DNA of 64,000 nucleotides from Microstegium vimineum (taxonomy: Eukaryota > Streptophyta > Magnoliopsida > Poales > Poaceae). The notes below the pieces were generated by a model, which was not told the origin of the DNA, did no database searches, and saw only the letters and a program-made list of their open reading frames with translations. The stretch is taken from positions 53,456,693-53,520,692 of the forward strand of contig CM039122.1 in NCBI GenBank assembly GCA_022036555.1, read 5' to 3'. The position numbers were made by a program, and so were the translations under genes. Of this stretch, positions 22,513 through 32,674 are shown one piece after another. Each line of letters opens with the position of its first letter. Position 1 is the first letter of the stretch.

Positions 22513-22840
22513 CCTAGTCGCTTACTGAGGAATGAGGAGACAGGAGAATGTTTAATCGTCAGTCTTGCTCGCGTACCAGGTTCCGTCGCCATCGAGAGAA
22601 ATGGCTTGCTCGCGCGACGCGCATGCGCGTGCACTTTGACCCCCCAGACGGCCGCCCGCCGCCGCCACGACAACGACAACGAGCAAGCTACCTGCACACG
22701 ACACGCCCTGCGCGGAGCGTGAACCTTTTCGTCTTCCATTCCATGCGCCCCTCTCTTCTAACCAGAGCAAGCAAGTACGGAGTAGGTAGCTTCCGGATCC
22801 GTACGACTTCGACAGCGTTCGCGTACGCCGCTGCACTGCC

Positions 22841-24093
22841 ATGAAGCCCCACAAGAGCAATTCCCTGTCGTCACGGAAGATCTCCGTCGCCGTCGCCACG
22901 CCGGTGCTCGTCCTGCTGGCGCTCGCCGTCGTCTCGCTCTACGACTTCAAGTTCGCTGCTGACAGTTACCAGTACATACGCCGCGCCTCCTCTTCATCCT
23001 CTGCGTCGTCGTCGTCTCCGGCCACTACCCCCTCGTCTTCCACGGTTCCGGACACATCGTCGTCTTTGTCGGCGTATCCGGTCAACTCTTCGTCGTCTTC
23101 GGCGTCTCCGGCCACCGCCATCGAGCCCGCCTGCGACCTTACGCGGGGCCAGTGGGTGCCGGACGACGAGGCGCCGTACTACACGAACCTGACGTGCCCG
23201 TTCATCGACGACCTCCAGAACTGCATGAAGTTCGGCAAGCCGAGTCTCGAGTTCATGCACTGGAGATGGCAGCCAGACGGGTGCGACCTCCCGTGCTTCG
23301 ACGCGGCGCGGTTCTTGGACGCCATGAGGGGCAAGTCCATGGCCTTCGTCGGGGACTCCCTCGCCAGGAACCACCTCAAGTCTCTGCTCTGCATCTCTCT
23401 CCAGGTACTTTACTACGTACTACATCGTCCTCTCAGGCACAAACTGGTTCTTCCGCCCCTCCGTCTACCACGCGGGCGGCCGGCCCGTCGGGCGCAACAG
23501 CGGCGCAGCCCACAACGCCATGACCGAGATGCCCGTTTCCGGCGCGGTGCGCGCCGCGTTCCGCACGGCGCTCGGCGCCATCGCGGCCCGCGAGGGAGGG
23601 TTCCGCGGCAAGGCCTTCGTACGGACGGTCACGCCCGCGCACTTCGAGAACGGGGAGTGGAACACCGGCGGTGACTGCGTCCGCACGCGGCCGTTCCGCC
23701 GCGGCCAGCGCGCCCGGGACGCCGTCGTGGCCGAGTTCCGCGCGGCACAGGTGAGAAACCAGCACGAAAAAATTAAATTCACCAGGACGCGGAGACGTGG
23801 CAAGAATGACGTGATCTGGATCTGATGGCTGTGTATGTTTGGGCCGGACGCAGGTTGACGCGCTCCGCGAAACCGAGGCGACGTCGTCGCAGCGGAACGG
23901 CGCGGAGCTGAGGCTGCTGGACATCACGGAGGCCATGGAACTGCGGCCGGACGGGCACCCGAGCCGGTACGGACACCCGGCTGGCGGGAGCGTGGAGGGC
24001 AGCTTCGTGGTGGACTGCCTGCACTGGTGCCTGCCGGGGCCCATCGACCTGTGGAGCGAGCTACTGTTCCAGATGCTGGCTGCTCATCGGTAG
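22841..24093 (+). pseudogene. TRICHOME BIREFRINGENCE-LIKE (TBL) gene copy 1, internal deletion
   Basis: TBL proteins are Golgi type II membrane O-acetyltransferases of cell-wall polysaccharides. Exon 1 (22841-23404, 188 codons) encodes a short cytosolic N-terminus, one membrane anchor (VAVATPVLVLLALAVVSLYD), a Ser-rich stem, then the PMR5 N domain (CDLTRGQWVPDDEAPYY) and the catalytic GDS block (MAFVGDSLARNHLKSLLC). Exon 3 (23854-24093) encodes the DxxH motif (VVDCLHWCLPGPIDLW). Between them, only the last 110 codons of exon 2 remain (23421-23750). About 16 bases of intron 1 are fused straight to tacatcgtcctctc of exon 2. Compared with copy 2 (58116-59762), roughly 430 bp is lost: most of intron 1 and the first 73 codons of exon 2. 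The joint is out of frame and reads to a stop at 23674. Residual introns and 5'/3' flanks match copy 2. The sequence resembles the AXY4/TBL19-27 clade, tentatively. Confidence 0.88.
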
Positions 24094-24290
24094 CATTCAT
24101 TGCTCGTGTTCAGATTGAGAGTGTGAGTGGTGCAATTTCTTCAAAAAGAGAGAGAGAGAGAGAGTGAGTGGTGCAAAATGCAAATGCATCCAAACTAGTA
24201 CAATGGCTGCTGTAAAAGTTGATGTTTTTGCCATGTCCAGAGCAAAGTAAAATCACATACATTTTTTGAGCCTGTCTACTGTACAACCGT

Positions 24291-24480
24291 GTGTTTTAGA
24301 AGAAGCTAACATATAGTTGTTGGCTGCACGTAAAATACATGTATTTCATTAGAGAAAAAAATGTGTGTTTTAGGAGAAGCTAGCACATGGTTGTTGGTTG
24401 CATGTGAAACACACGAATTCCATTAGAGAAAAAAACGTGTGTTTTAGAAGAAGCTAGCACACTGATTTCATTAGAGAAAG
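24291..24480. repeat. 74-bp tandem repeat, about 2.5 copies
   Basis: Units begin gtgttttaga at 24291, 24365 and 24439. The third copy has an internal deletion before the shared tttcattagagaaa end. Lies just downstream of TBL copy 1; absent downstream of copy 2. Confidence 0.85.
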
Positions 24481-25605
24481 AAGGCCTACCCAAACCAGAT
24501 CTGTTGCTGTTGTTGTAAAAAAAAGCACTACAAATCTGATTCATATCTCATTAGTGCTGAGATGAAAGACTAGGATAACCTAGACCCATGTAATTTGTAA
24601 TCAAAAGAGCTATAAAACACATTCACAGAAATGATGATTTGAATGATGGAAATGATGGCATGCTACATGTGATTGCTAGACCAGCAAGGCGTGGCCCTAG
24701 TTGCTCACTATGCACAAGGAGCAAATCCAACACTTGGAGGTTGTGATGTGGTCTAAAAGCTAAAAACAAGCCTACACAAAGAAGAAGAGCACCATGGAGC
24801 TAACAAAAAATCACACACACATCGAATTTTCCAAGACAATTTCTAAAAGTATTTCTGCAGCCACACCACTCACCAAATCGTCAACTAAGTTACAAATATG
24901 TGTATTATGCATTTGCTATATTCCTATTGCAAATAAATTACAATGCATAAATATGAAAATTGCACAAATGACATATTGCAACTAGTACTTGCTATTAATG
25001 CAATTTAAAAATCCGGCCCATGCAAGTACTGCTACCTGTACCACTATCAATTCAACTAGCAGGTTTTTTGTGGTCCAAGTACTGCTACCAGTACCACTAT
25101 CAAAATTGAATATCCTGTATGAGAGAAAAATCTAAATCACACGAAAAAAAACAGCAATCACACAAAAAAGACGCCCAAGTCAAATCCTAATTGACAAAAA
25201 ATACAAGGAAGATATGTGGAAAAATCTATGCTACCCTAGTTTTTGAACATTACTGATCTGTGATACTATCATATACTACTATTTAGTATGCACATCATAC
25301 TACTATATTATTTTAGTTTTTAGCCGAAATCACACACAAATTCAAAATACCGTGTGAACAGAGACAACCAAATGAACTCTAAGAATGCTGGAAACTACAA
25401 CTACATTCACTCTAAAAAAGCCACTTATATAGTACAAAAGTATTACTAGTGTTGTGTGTGCAGCAGGGACAGAGGTGGCTATAAACGAGTGGGGAGTAGC
25501 AGCAGTGTACGTACTCCTACAGTTCAACTCATCTTTGAATATAACCTCGCACACAGCCCAAGAAAAGCACAGAAAATGATTCCCTAAGTAGTGAGTACTA
25601 ACCTG

Positions 25606-25674
25606 GAGAAGAACACTTGAAGGATAATTGTGGCTATGAACAACATATGAAGGATTCATAGTAGTTGATACCTG
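25606..25674 (-). other. Exon-like segment of unknown gene
   Basis: On the minus strand a 69-base block (23 codons, open, phase 0) lies between a strong acceptor (gttaatttcag) and a donor (ctccag|gttagt). The encoded peptide starts VSTTMNPSYVVHSHNY. Family not recognised. It may belong with the segment at 27436-27633 in a decayed minus-strand gene. Confidence 0.3.
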
Positions 25675-26077
25675 AAATTAACAATAAAAAAGCTGAGAAC
25701 ACTGTACAAAAAAATATCATGCACATAAATAGAAAAAACAGAGGAAAATTTGAGTTAACACAAATCACAAGAGAATTAGGTGTGAGCAAGAAAAAATAAA
25801 AAAAAACAGAGGACAAGGTGTGTTAACACAAGTCACAAGATACAATTTTTTCTATGAAAGGACAATAAAAAATTTAGTTTCAGTAGGCACAAATCCAGAA
25901 ATGCTTCCCCCATTGCTATCCTCTTATTGAGTCCTCAAGTCTGCACAACAAAATATAAACACAAGAAATAATAGTTCCAACCCTCCTCCTTTACCAGGGC
26001 TTGGGACCTGCTACGATGGGACACCATAGGTATCCCACCATAGGCGGAGTTAAAAACGTTTAACGTTTTTTTTTTCT

Positions 26078-26430
26078 ATGGAACCACAATCACAAATCAG
26101 ACAGATCACAAATTTATTTCTATGGAAGCACAATCATAGATCACAAAAGACAATTTTTTTCTATGGAATGACAAATCACAATTTTTTCTCTATGGAAGCA
26201 CAATCACAAATCAGACAGATCACAAAAAAATTTCTATGGAAGCACAATCATAGATCACAAGAGACAATTTTTTTATATGGAATGACAGATCACAATTTTT
26301 TTTCTATGGAAGCACAATCATAGATGACAAGAGATTTTTTTTCTATGGAATGACAGAACACAATTTTTTTGTATGGAAGAACAATCACAGATTCACAGAT
26401 CACAAGAAACACTTTTTTTCAATGGAAAAT
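26078..26430. repeat. Tandem repeat with 114-bp higher-order period
   Basis: Three related 30-40-bp subunits, each starting ctatggaa and containing acaatcac or gacaaatcac plus a T run, form a 114-bp unit seen from 26078 and again from 26192, then degenerate copies to about 26430. The 81-codon open frame across it is a by-product of the repeat. Confidence 0.85.
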
Positions 26431-27435
26431 AGATCACAACTATGTTGTGGAATATTAGGATACATGACAACTGACCCAGAATAAAAAACGAAGCCTCAAA
26501 CAAAGATATGCATCTGTTATCAAAAAGCTAAGAATGTAAAGTTAATCCTAAACTAGACAAAAAATAATAATTTGAAATGCATCTGCTCCTAGTATACCGC
26601 TCCTGCACCCAAGATGCAGCAACAACATCATTGCTCCCTAAAATCTAAAAAACACCCGAAAAAACATAATCTAATGAAAACTAATGGTTCTTGTTGCTAT
26701 CTGCATATATAAATTAGAATTGGGGACAGTGGCATGAATAGGTTATGTAGTTATGCAATCTGGAGAAAAATTAGAAGGCACGATAATAAGAGGTTTGCTT
26801 TCAAAGGCACCGACCTAGAATGACTTCAAGAAATGCTCATCTCCAGGAAACGTCTCCAACTTTTTTTACTTCAGCAAAGAACCCAAACATTAAATAACCT
26901 GATCATTGCATCATTCAAATGCCCTAACATGTTAAGACAATAGGCAGTAAATTAGTTCACTCAACTCCTAACATTTTCAGACAACAGGCAGCGGCTAAAA
27001 AACATGAAACACATATCAGCATTTAAACACAATTGAATCACAGCAGAGACTAAAGACAATTAAACAAGCAATTGTAGATAATAGACTGAAATTAAACACC
27101 CTGAGAACTTGAAGCAGTGGCAGCTACAAGCTTACAACATATAAGAATTAGATAGACTGCATGTACAAAGTTCTAGTGCTACATATTGCTTGCCAAAATC
27201 CCCCAAATCAAATAAAAAACCAAATCAGTGAGAGTAAGAAAGACAAGTTAACACTTAGGAATAATTATCATCAACGTTGGTGCTTGTGCTTGTGCTTTCT
27301 CCAACAGTAGGGTGTGTCCCTGCTTGCTCGGTGTGCACAAGAATAACAATCCAACAAGGACTCACAAATGCATACAGAATAAAGATCTTGTACCTATATG
27401 TAGCGAGAGTAGATGGTCCTGAAAGAGTATAAACA

Positions 27436-27633
27436 CTAGTGGACACCATCACCAGATACACCACTAGAGCTGCCTTCAGAAGCATAAGTCATAGCAAGTA
27501 AATAACTGAGTTGGCATAGTTTGCTTTCATCATAATATTCCTTTGAATACAACAGACCTTTGACTCGAAACTTACGAAGACTCTCACAGAAAACTTTAAC
27601 TACTCCAGCTGAAGGGAGCACCCCTGTTTTCAC
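27436..27633 (-). other. Exon-like open segment of unknown gene
   Basis: On the minus strand an acceptor-like tgattttgttag precedes an open stretch of 65 codons (VKTGVLPSAGVVKVFCESL, LYSKEYYDESKLCQLSYLL) ending in a stop at 27436. Codon use looks gene-like, but I recognise no domain. It may be the last exon of a degraded gene or transposase. Confidence 0.3.
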
Positions 27634-29468
27634 CTAACAAAATCAAGAACAGAAGACGCACATAGCGTAAGTTCCAAGTGAAAATAGAATACAAATCAAA
27701 TAGATTAAATCACAACAAACCATCACCTAGCTCCAAGTTCATATGACAACTTCTGTAAGGTACCATCACACTATGTCAACCTGAAATCAACCATGGTATT
27801 AAGAGAAACTATAAGCTTCAGTTCAGCATCAAATTAAAAAGAAGTCATGGCCCCTCCTCTCTCCTATCACACAAAAACATGCTATCTTAGGGGCTCCAAT
27901 TGTCAAATCAACCATAATTCCTCAATCTTGACCACACTGCCACAATCTTAGTTCCTATCTACCATTTCCTCACAAGAAATAAACAAGTGCCACATGTGCA
28001 AAAGGCTAGGGCCTTCAGCCATAGCCCACAATAGCTTATCTTGCTATCTTTCTCTCTCATCTTCCTCTGTCCTGTTTGCTCAGTTCTGGTGGGTTCTATG
28101 CACCAACCTCTACCCTTGGTACCAAATATCTACTAGTGCGTGTACTGTGCTGTGGAGTAGGGAAAGAGGTGCCTAGGAGCGAATATAATATCACACACAG
28201 CCCCACACAAGTGTAGACAAGGATTCCCCAATTAGTGAGGATTCCCTATGTACTAAAGCAGAGGTTAGCTTTGCATAAGGCTTGCAAAGCTTAAACGACA
28301 CATAAACAGCAATACTTTTGGACACTTCTGCCTCTGCTATCAACTTTGAAGAGAGAAATACTGAGCATTGTCGTGCAAGTGCAGCTTCAGCAATGAACCC
28401 ACACATCACAATAAACAAAGGAAAAGTTGTGGCCCACTAAGAGATTACACAATTCTAGAAAGTGTGGAAAATAGATAAACTTGGAATTCCAAACCACTCA
28501 GGTCAACTACACCATGTACAACCCACACACACCACCCGGGTCGACAATGTTGGAAGGATTCTTGTGGAAGAATGATTTCCATACTGCAGTAAAAATTCGA
28601 CTCCCAACTTTATTTTTAGAATAAAATTGTTGATAAAACTCCAACATAGTTTGTTCAAAATCCACTAGAATCCTTGTAGAATAGTCAAGTACCCCCTTTC
28701 CAAGAGGTACCTGTTGAAAATCGTTTCAACAAATCTGTCCAAAACTTTTTAAGAAAAATTTAAAAGTTTTGAACTCGAAAGTTTTTCCAAGAGATGCCTG
28801 CTAAAAATTCTTTCAATCTCTCACCAAAACAGATAAGAAGTATATCACTGGAAATTACTATCCAGCCATATGGGTATATGAAGAGCGCAAATTCCTTTAT
28901 ACCCCACCCAATTAGAATTAGGGGAAATAAAACATAAATGTAGAAAGTTCTCATCATAAGATCAACCAATAGAAGAAAAAAGTCCCTAATTCTGCAGAAC
29001 ATTCTAAGCACGTGAAAAGTGAATAGCCTAAAGATAAAAAAAAAAGTTTATCACTTTTTTAACAATAGTTCTTATTGCCCCTTTGGCCTTTTTGGCCCAT
29101 TGTTGTATCAGATTCAACAATTTATACATATTTGTTCCCCTCTTAAAATTAAAAAAATGGAACTTCCGGGCTTTGGTTTGGTGAGTCATACGAGATCGTG
29201 TTTACATACCTATGAACTTAGCCTCTTCAAATATATCCGATCTATATAATAATTTTGGGGTGTGTCAACTCTCTGTTCATGTATTTTATTATACATGATA
29301 TGTATATGTATTTTATTATATAATAATAAATACCTATACTTTGTGCAAGTGATAAGAGATAATATGAAAGATTTTCTTATTTTTCTTAATTTTCTCAAGA
29401 TTTTAAACCTCGCCATAAATAAACTTCGATATCTCGATCTCGATATATAGAAAAGAAAATTTCTACAT

Positions 29469-29505
29469 ATCTCTATATATACATATATTATGTATATATA
29501 GAGAT
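29469..29505. repeat. Perfect inverted repeat upstream of trnT
   Basis: Two 17-base arms (atctctatatatacata and its complement) around a 3-base loop. AT-only hairpin of the plastid spacer. Confidence 0.85.
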
Positions 29506-29570
29506 ATAATATGTACATTATGCAGTAGACCCATAATGGTAAATGAAAGTGGCTAATTATTGAATAAAAA

Positions 29571-29642
29571 GCCCTTTTAACTCAGTGGTAGAGTAATGCC
29601 ATGGTAAGGCATAAGTCATCGGTTCAAATCCGATAAAGGGCT
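29571..29642 (+). tRNA. trnT-GGU: Plastid-derived trnT-GGU (complete)
   Basis: 72 nt, acceptor stem gcccttt/aaagggc, anticodon loop atggtaa with GGT, T arm ggttcaaatcc. Structurally complete, but as plastid DNA in the nucleus it is presumably not used. Confidence 0.92.
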
Positions 29643-29776
29643 TTTCACTTAGTGGTAGAATAATGTCTTGGTAAGACAGAAGTCATCGGTTCAAATCCGA
29701 TAAAGGGCTTTTCACTTATTGGTAGAATAATGCCTTGGTAAGACAGAAGACATCGGTTCGAATCCGATAAAGTACT
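29643..29776 (+). pseudogene. Two partial tandem copies of trnT-GGU
   Basis: Copies at 29643-29709 and 29710-29776 (67-bp period) repeat the D arm, anticodon arm (cttggtaag) and T arm of trnT but lack a proper 5' acceptor strand. In copy 2 the 3' strand aagggct is kept; in copy 3 it is aagtact. Partial duplications next to trnT are known from some grass plastomes, so this may be inherited from the donor. Confidence 0.85.
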
Positions 29777-30239
29777 TTTCTACTAAATTAAGTCATTTCT
29801 TTTTTGAAAATGTCTCCGTTTTTTTGCAATTTGAACTTTGTGCTTCGTTTAGTGTTCAGACCAAAAATGTGGGCATCTCGCACTAAACTAAGTCATAAAA
29901 TTGCAAAAAAAAATGAAATTGGACTCTTTTTCCTGTTATAGCAATCAAATCAATACCTGTACTGAACTAATTTAGATTCCTTTTTATTAGTCTATTCTTA
30001 TTCTATACCCTTTAAACGAATTTCCTTAACCTCAAAAAGCTTAACTTAAAAGTAGGGATGATCCGTGAATTAACCTAACCATCAACTAAAAAAAATCCTA
30101 TGAAAACATAACAGAAAAGTAGTAAAGACTCTTTTCTTTGATCTAGTTCGAGGAGTATATTGACAATTCCAAAAAACTGCTCATAATATCATTATAGTAT
30201 AATGACGGGTGGTTGTATATGGTGCTATCGTCTAGTGAT

Positions 30240-30312
30240 GCCCCCATCGTCTAGTGGTTCAGGACATCTCTCTTTCAAGGAGGCAGCGGGGATTCGACTT
30301 CCCCTGGGGGTA
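30240..30312 (+). tRNA. trnE-UUC: Plastid-derived trnE-UUC
   Basis: 73 nt, starts gcccccatcgtctag, anticodon loop ctttcaa, ends ctgggggta. Complete. A short duplicated piece (gctatcgtctagtgatg, 30223-30240) precedes it. Confidence 0.92.
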
Positions 30313-30373
30313 GGGAGTATTATAAAAAGAGGTTAATCATAGATTATCAAAAAGCCTAGAATAAATTCTTCCT

Positions 30374-30457
30374 GGGTCGATGCCTGAGCGGTTAATGGGG
30401 ACGGACTGTAAATTCGTTGACGATATGTCTACGCTGGTTCAAATCCAGCTCGGCCCA
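30374..30457 (+). tRNA. trnY-GUA: Plastid-derived trnY-GUA
   Basis: 84 nt with long variable arm, gggtcgatgcctgagcgg start, anticodon in actgtaaat, ends cggccca. One apparent change from the usual plastid D-stem (cctgag for cccgag). Confidence 0.9.
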
Positions 30458-30687
30458 AAGATTTAGGGCTTCGTGAATATGAACTAAATCCATTCTTTTT
30501 TATGGAAGAACAAAAATCTATTATCCATAGAAATAAAGGATAAAGAGAAACGGGGAAATTGATTTCTAATCCATATCTCTCTGATTCTTTATCTTACAAA
30601 GAAAAGAGCCTTTCTTATGGAAAGGCGGATTATCGTTTATTTTTAGGGATCAAAAATCGCAACATACTAGTTATGCCACTCTCATTA

Positions 30688-30710
30688 TACCCGCATAGGA
30701 TATGCGGGTA
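30688..30710. repeat. Hairpin in trnY-trnD spacer
   Basis: Perfect 10-base arms tacccgcata and tatgcgggta around gga. Plastid spacer hairpin. Confidence 0.8.
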
Positions 30711-30795
30711 TGTAGTATATGATTCCTCTATTTCTTAGAGCACGACAGACGGATCTAATATTCTATTTAAGAATAGGCATGCCATACACCCCGCA

Positions 30796-30869
30796 GGGAT
30801 TGTAATTCAATTGGTCAGAGCACCGCCCTGTCAAGGCGGAAGCTGCGGGTTCGAGCCCCGTCAGTCCCG
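30796..30869 (+). tRNA. trnD-GUC: Plastid-derived trnD-GUC
   Basis: 74 nt, gggattgtaattcaattgg start, anticodon loop ctgtcaa, ends cagtcccg. Acceptor stem gggattg pairs with cagtccc with a G-T pair. Confidence 0.9.
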
Positions 30870-31917
30870 AACTAGGGTTCAATGAATGGACAAATTCATC
30901 TTTCCTTTTTTCATGGAAATTTTTGATGAAAGGGGGGGGGGGCAGGAGGCAAGATCAAATATCTATGGGGCACCCTTACTTCACTTTTCTTTTTTTGCAT
31001 TTCTCAGTAAACAGAGAGCAGTGCAGTATAGAATTTTTTTTCACTACTTCCGGTTGATAAGGAAAGGCATACATATCATACGTGGATTAGTATAATTTAG
31101 GATACTACTCTATTTTTATGATGATACCACCCTCATCTTAACTTCCTATTCGACTCTTATGAAATCGAGTACCGGTATTTTACCGGAATCCATACATAAA
31201 CCGTATTCGTTTATTGTTAGAGAATGAATTTCATCTAATTAGTTACTTTTTGGGAGTTAAACCGCACCCCTTCCATTTTCTAGTTTCAACTTTGTTTGTG
31301 TATGTTCAATGAATAATTGGAAAGAATCCACCTCATTCTCACTCCATTTGCCGACTCCTTTTTTTATGGATTTGCTCTCATCTTTAGACCCCAAAAAGCG
31401 TATATTGATAGTAACCTAATAAAATAAAAACCAAGCAAACGCTCTTTTTCCTAAATTTAAATATGGGATCCTTTTTATTTAAGATCCTCTTTTCTCCATC
31501 TCATTTCTACTTCTACTGCTTATTGGAATGTCTATGTGACCCATAGAAAGTTGGCCATATAATACATACATAATTGTATGTATAACTATAAGAAAAAGGA
31601 AGGGAAATTTGTTAAGATAAGAAAGATTTTGGGTTATACATATAGAAAAGCCAAAGTAGAAAAGAATGAAAAATAGAATAGAGGGGGTTTCGAATCCAAT
31701 CTAAAAACCTATTTTGGTCTTAGTATGGATAAGAGATCTTCCTATGTTATATTATTCCACTATCAACCATGAATTGATTTGATAGATCCAATATTCATAA
31801 TATTGAATTGATTCAGTATTATCAGAATGCAAGTCCTCCCCTTGAATTTATAGGATACCCCTTTTTCCTCTCCATGGGATTACATCCCGAGTTATTGTGA
31901 AAAAAAATAAAGAGGTT

Positions 31918-32094
31918 ATGGAAGTCAATATTCTCGCATTTATTGCTACAACATTGTTCATTCTAGTTCCTACTGCCTTTTTACTTATTATTTATGTAAA
32001 AACAGCCAGTCAAAATGATGAATTGGAATTCCAATTAATCATTGAAGAAATGAAAAAGGGATTAAAGAAAATAAAAAATCCAAGTCTTAAATGA
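31918..32094 (+). pseudogene. psbM: Plastid-derived psbM with lost stop codon
   Basis: PsbM is a single-span low-molecular-weight subunit of photosystem II. Codons 1-34 encode the normal protein (MEVNILAFIA start, KTASQND end). Codon 35, where plastid psbM ends in TAA, reads GAA at 32020-32022, so the frame runs on for 24 more codons to tga at 32092. The start was chosen at 31918 by homology; an in-frame start at 31897 is plastid leader. A single T to G change explains the extension. No plastid targeting peptide, so not a functional transfer. Confidence 0.88.
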
Positions 32095-32114
32095 AAGGGT
32101 CTGATTGGAATTAT

Positions 32115-32160
32115 AAAGTGTGGTAGAAAGAACTACATATAGTTTTTTCTACCACACTTT
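32115..32160 (+). terminator. psbM 3' stem-loop
   Basis: Inverted repeat aaagtgtggtagaaag...tttctaccacacttt just after psbM. Such 3' inverted repeats stabilise plastid mRNA ends. It is a relic here. Confidence 0.75.
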
Positions 32161-32274
32161 GGATTCTTTCTATTATATTATCTTTAATCTACATAGAATC
32201 GTTTAGTAGATTGAAATAGTAGTCTAATTCAACTTCTTTTTTCACTGCATCCACTTAATTTCAATCAAGTCAAA

Positions 32275-32649
32275 ATACCACCACTGATAAACCCCAGAAT
32301 AAGCGATATTCACTGGACCGGCAGCACCTCCTCGAGTAAAGGCTTCCACGGCGGGTTGCCCAAAATGAGGATCCCAAATGGCATGAGCAATAGGTCTTAC
32401 GTGTAAAGGATCCTGTATCCATGATTCAAAATTTCCTTGCCAAGCTACATGAAACAGATTTCCGGACGTCCATAGAAAGATTATTGCTAACTGCCCAAAG
32501 TGAGAAGCAAAAATGTTCTTATAAAGACGTTCCTCAGTAATATCATCATGACTTTCGAAATCATGTGCGGTAGCAATACCAAACCAAATACGACGAGTAG
32601 TGGGGTCCTGAGCTAAGCCTTGGCTAAACCTGGGAAATCTTAATTCCAT
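32275..32649 (-). pseudogene. psaB: Plastid-derived psaB, first 125 codons only
   Basis: PsaB is a core chlorophyll protein of photosystem I, about 734 residues in plastids. From MELRFPRFSQGL (32649) the frame matches PsaB to YSGVYQWWY, then changes at 32275/32274 to unrelated psbM-downstream sequence that gives ten foreign codons and a stop at 32242. About five-sixths of the protein is missing. One substitution (ERLYKNIF for ERLYQNIF) is seen. Confidence 0.93.
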
Positions 32650-32674
32650 AATGCCTTTCAAATCTTCCTAGCCA

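Larger units (their letters stand above)
18990..22540. other. Non-coding spacer rich in small transposons
   Basis: No gene found. It holds the MITEs listed separately, an unclassified repeat of gaacgtggaac-type sequence at about 20765-20890, and a fragment resembling a common grass hAT-like MITE at about 20435-20572 (ends near tgttca and gaacag). Confidence 0.5.
24481..28790. other. AT-rich spacer with unassigned exon-like pieces
   Basis: No complete gene recognised. The stretch contains a tandem repeat (26078-26430) and minus-strand pieces with good splice borders (25606-25674, 27436-27633), described separately. Confidence 0.4.

Noticed and set aside
26078..26323. Small repeat protein of 81 residues
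   Set aside because: The frame is produced by an AT-rich tandem repeat; no start context, domain or conservation is evident.
28760..29011. Minus-strand hydrophobic ORF of 83 residues at the left NUPT edge
   Set aside because: Looks membrane-like because it is AT-rich; I could not match it to psbZ or another plastid gene, so it is not reported as a gene.
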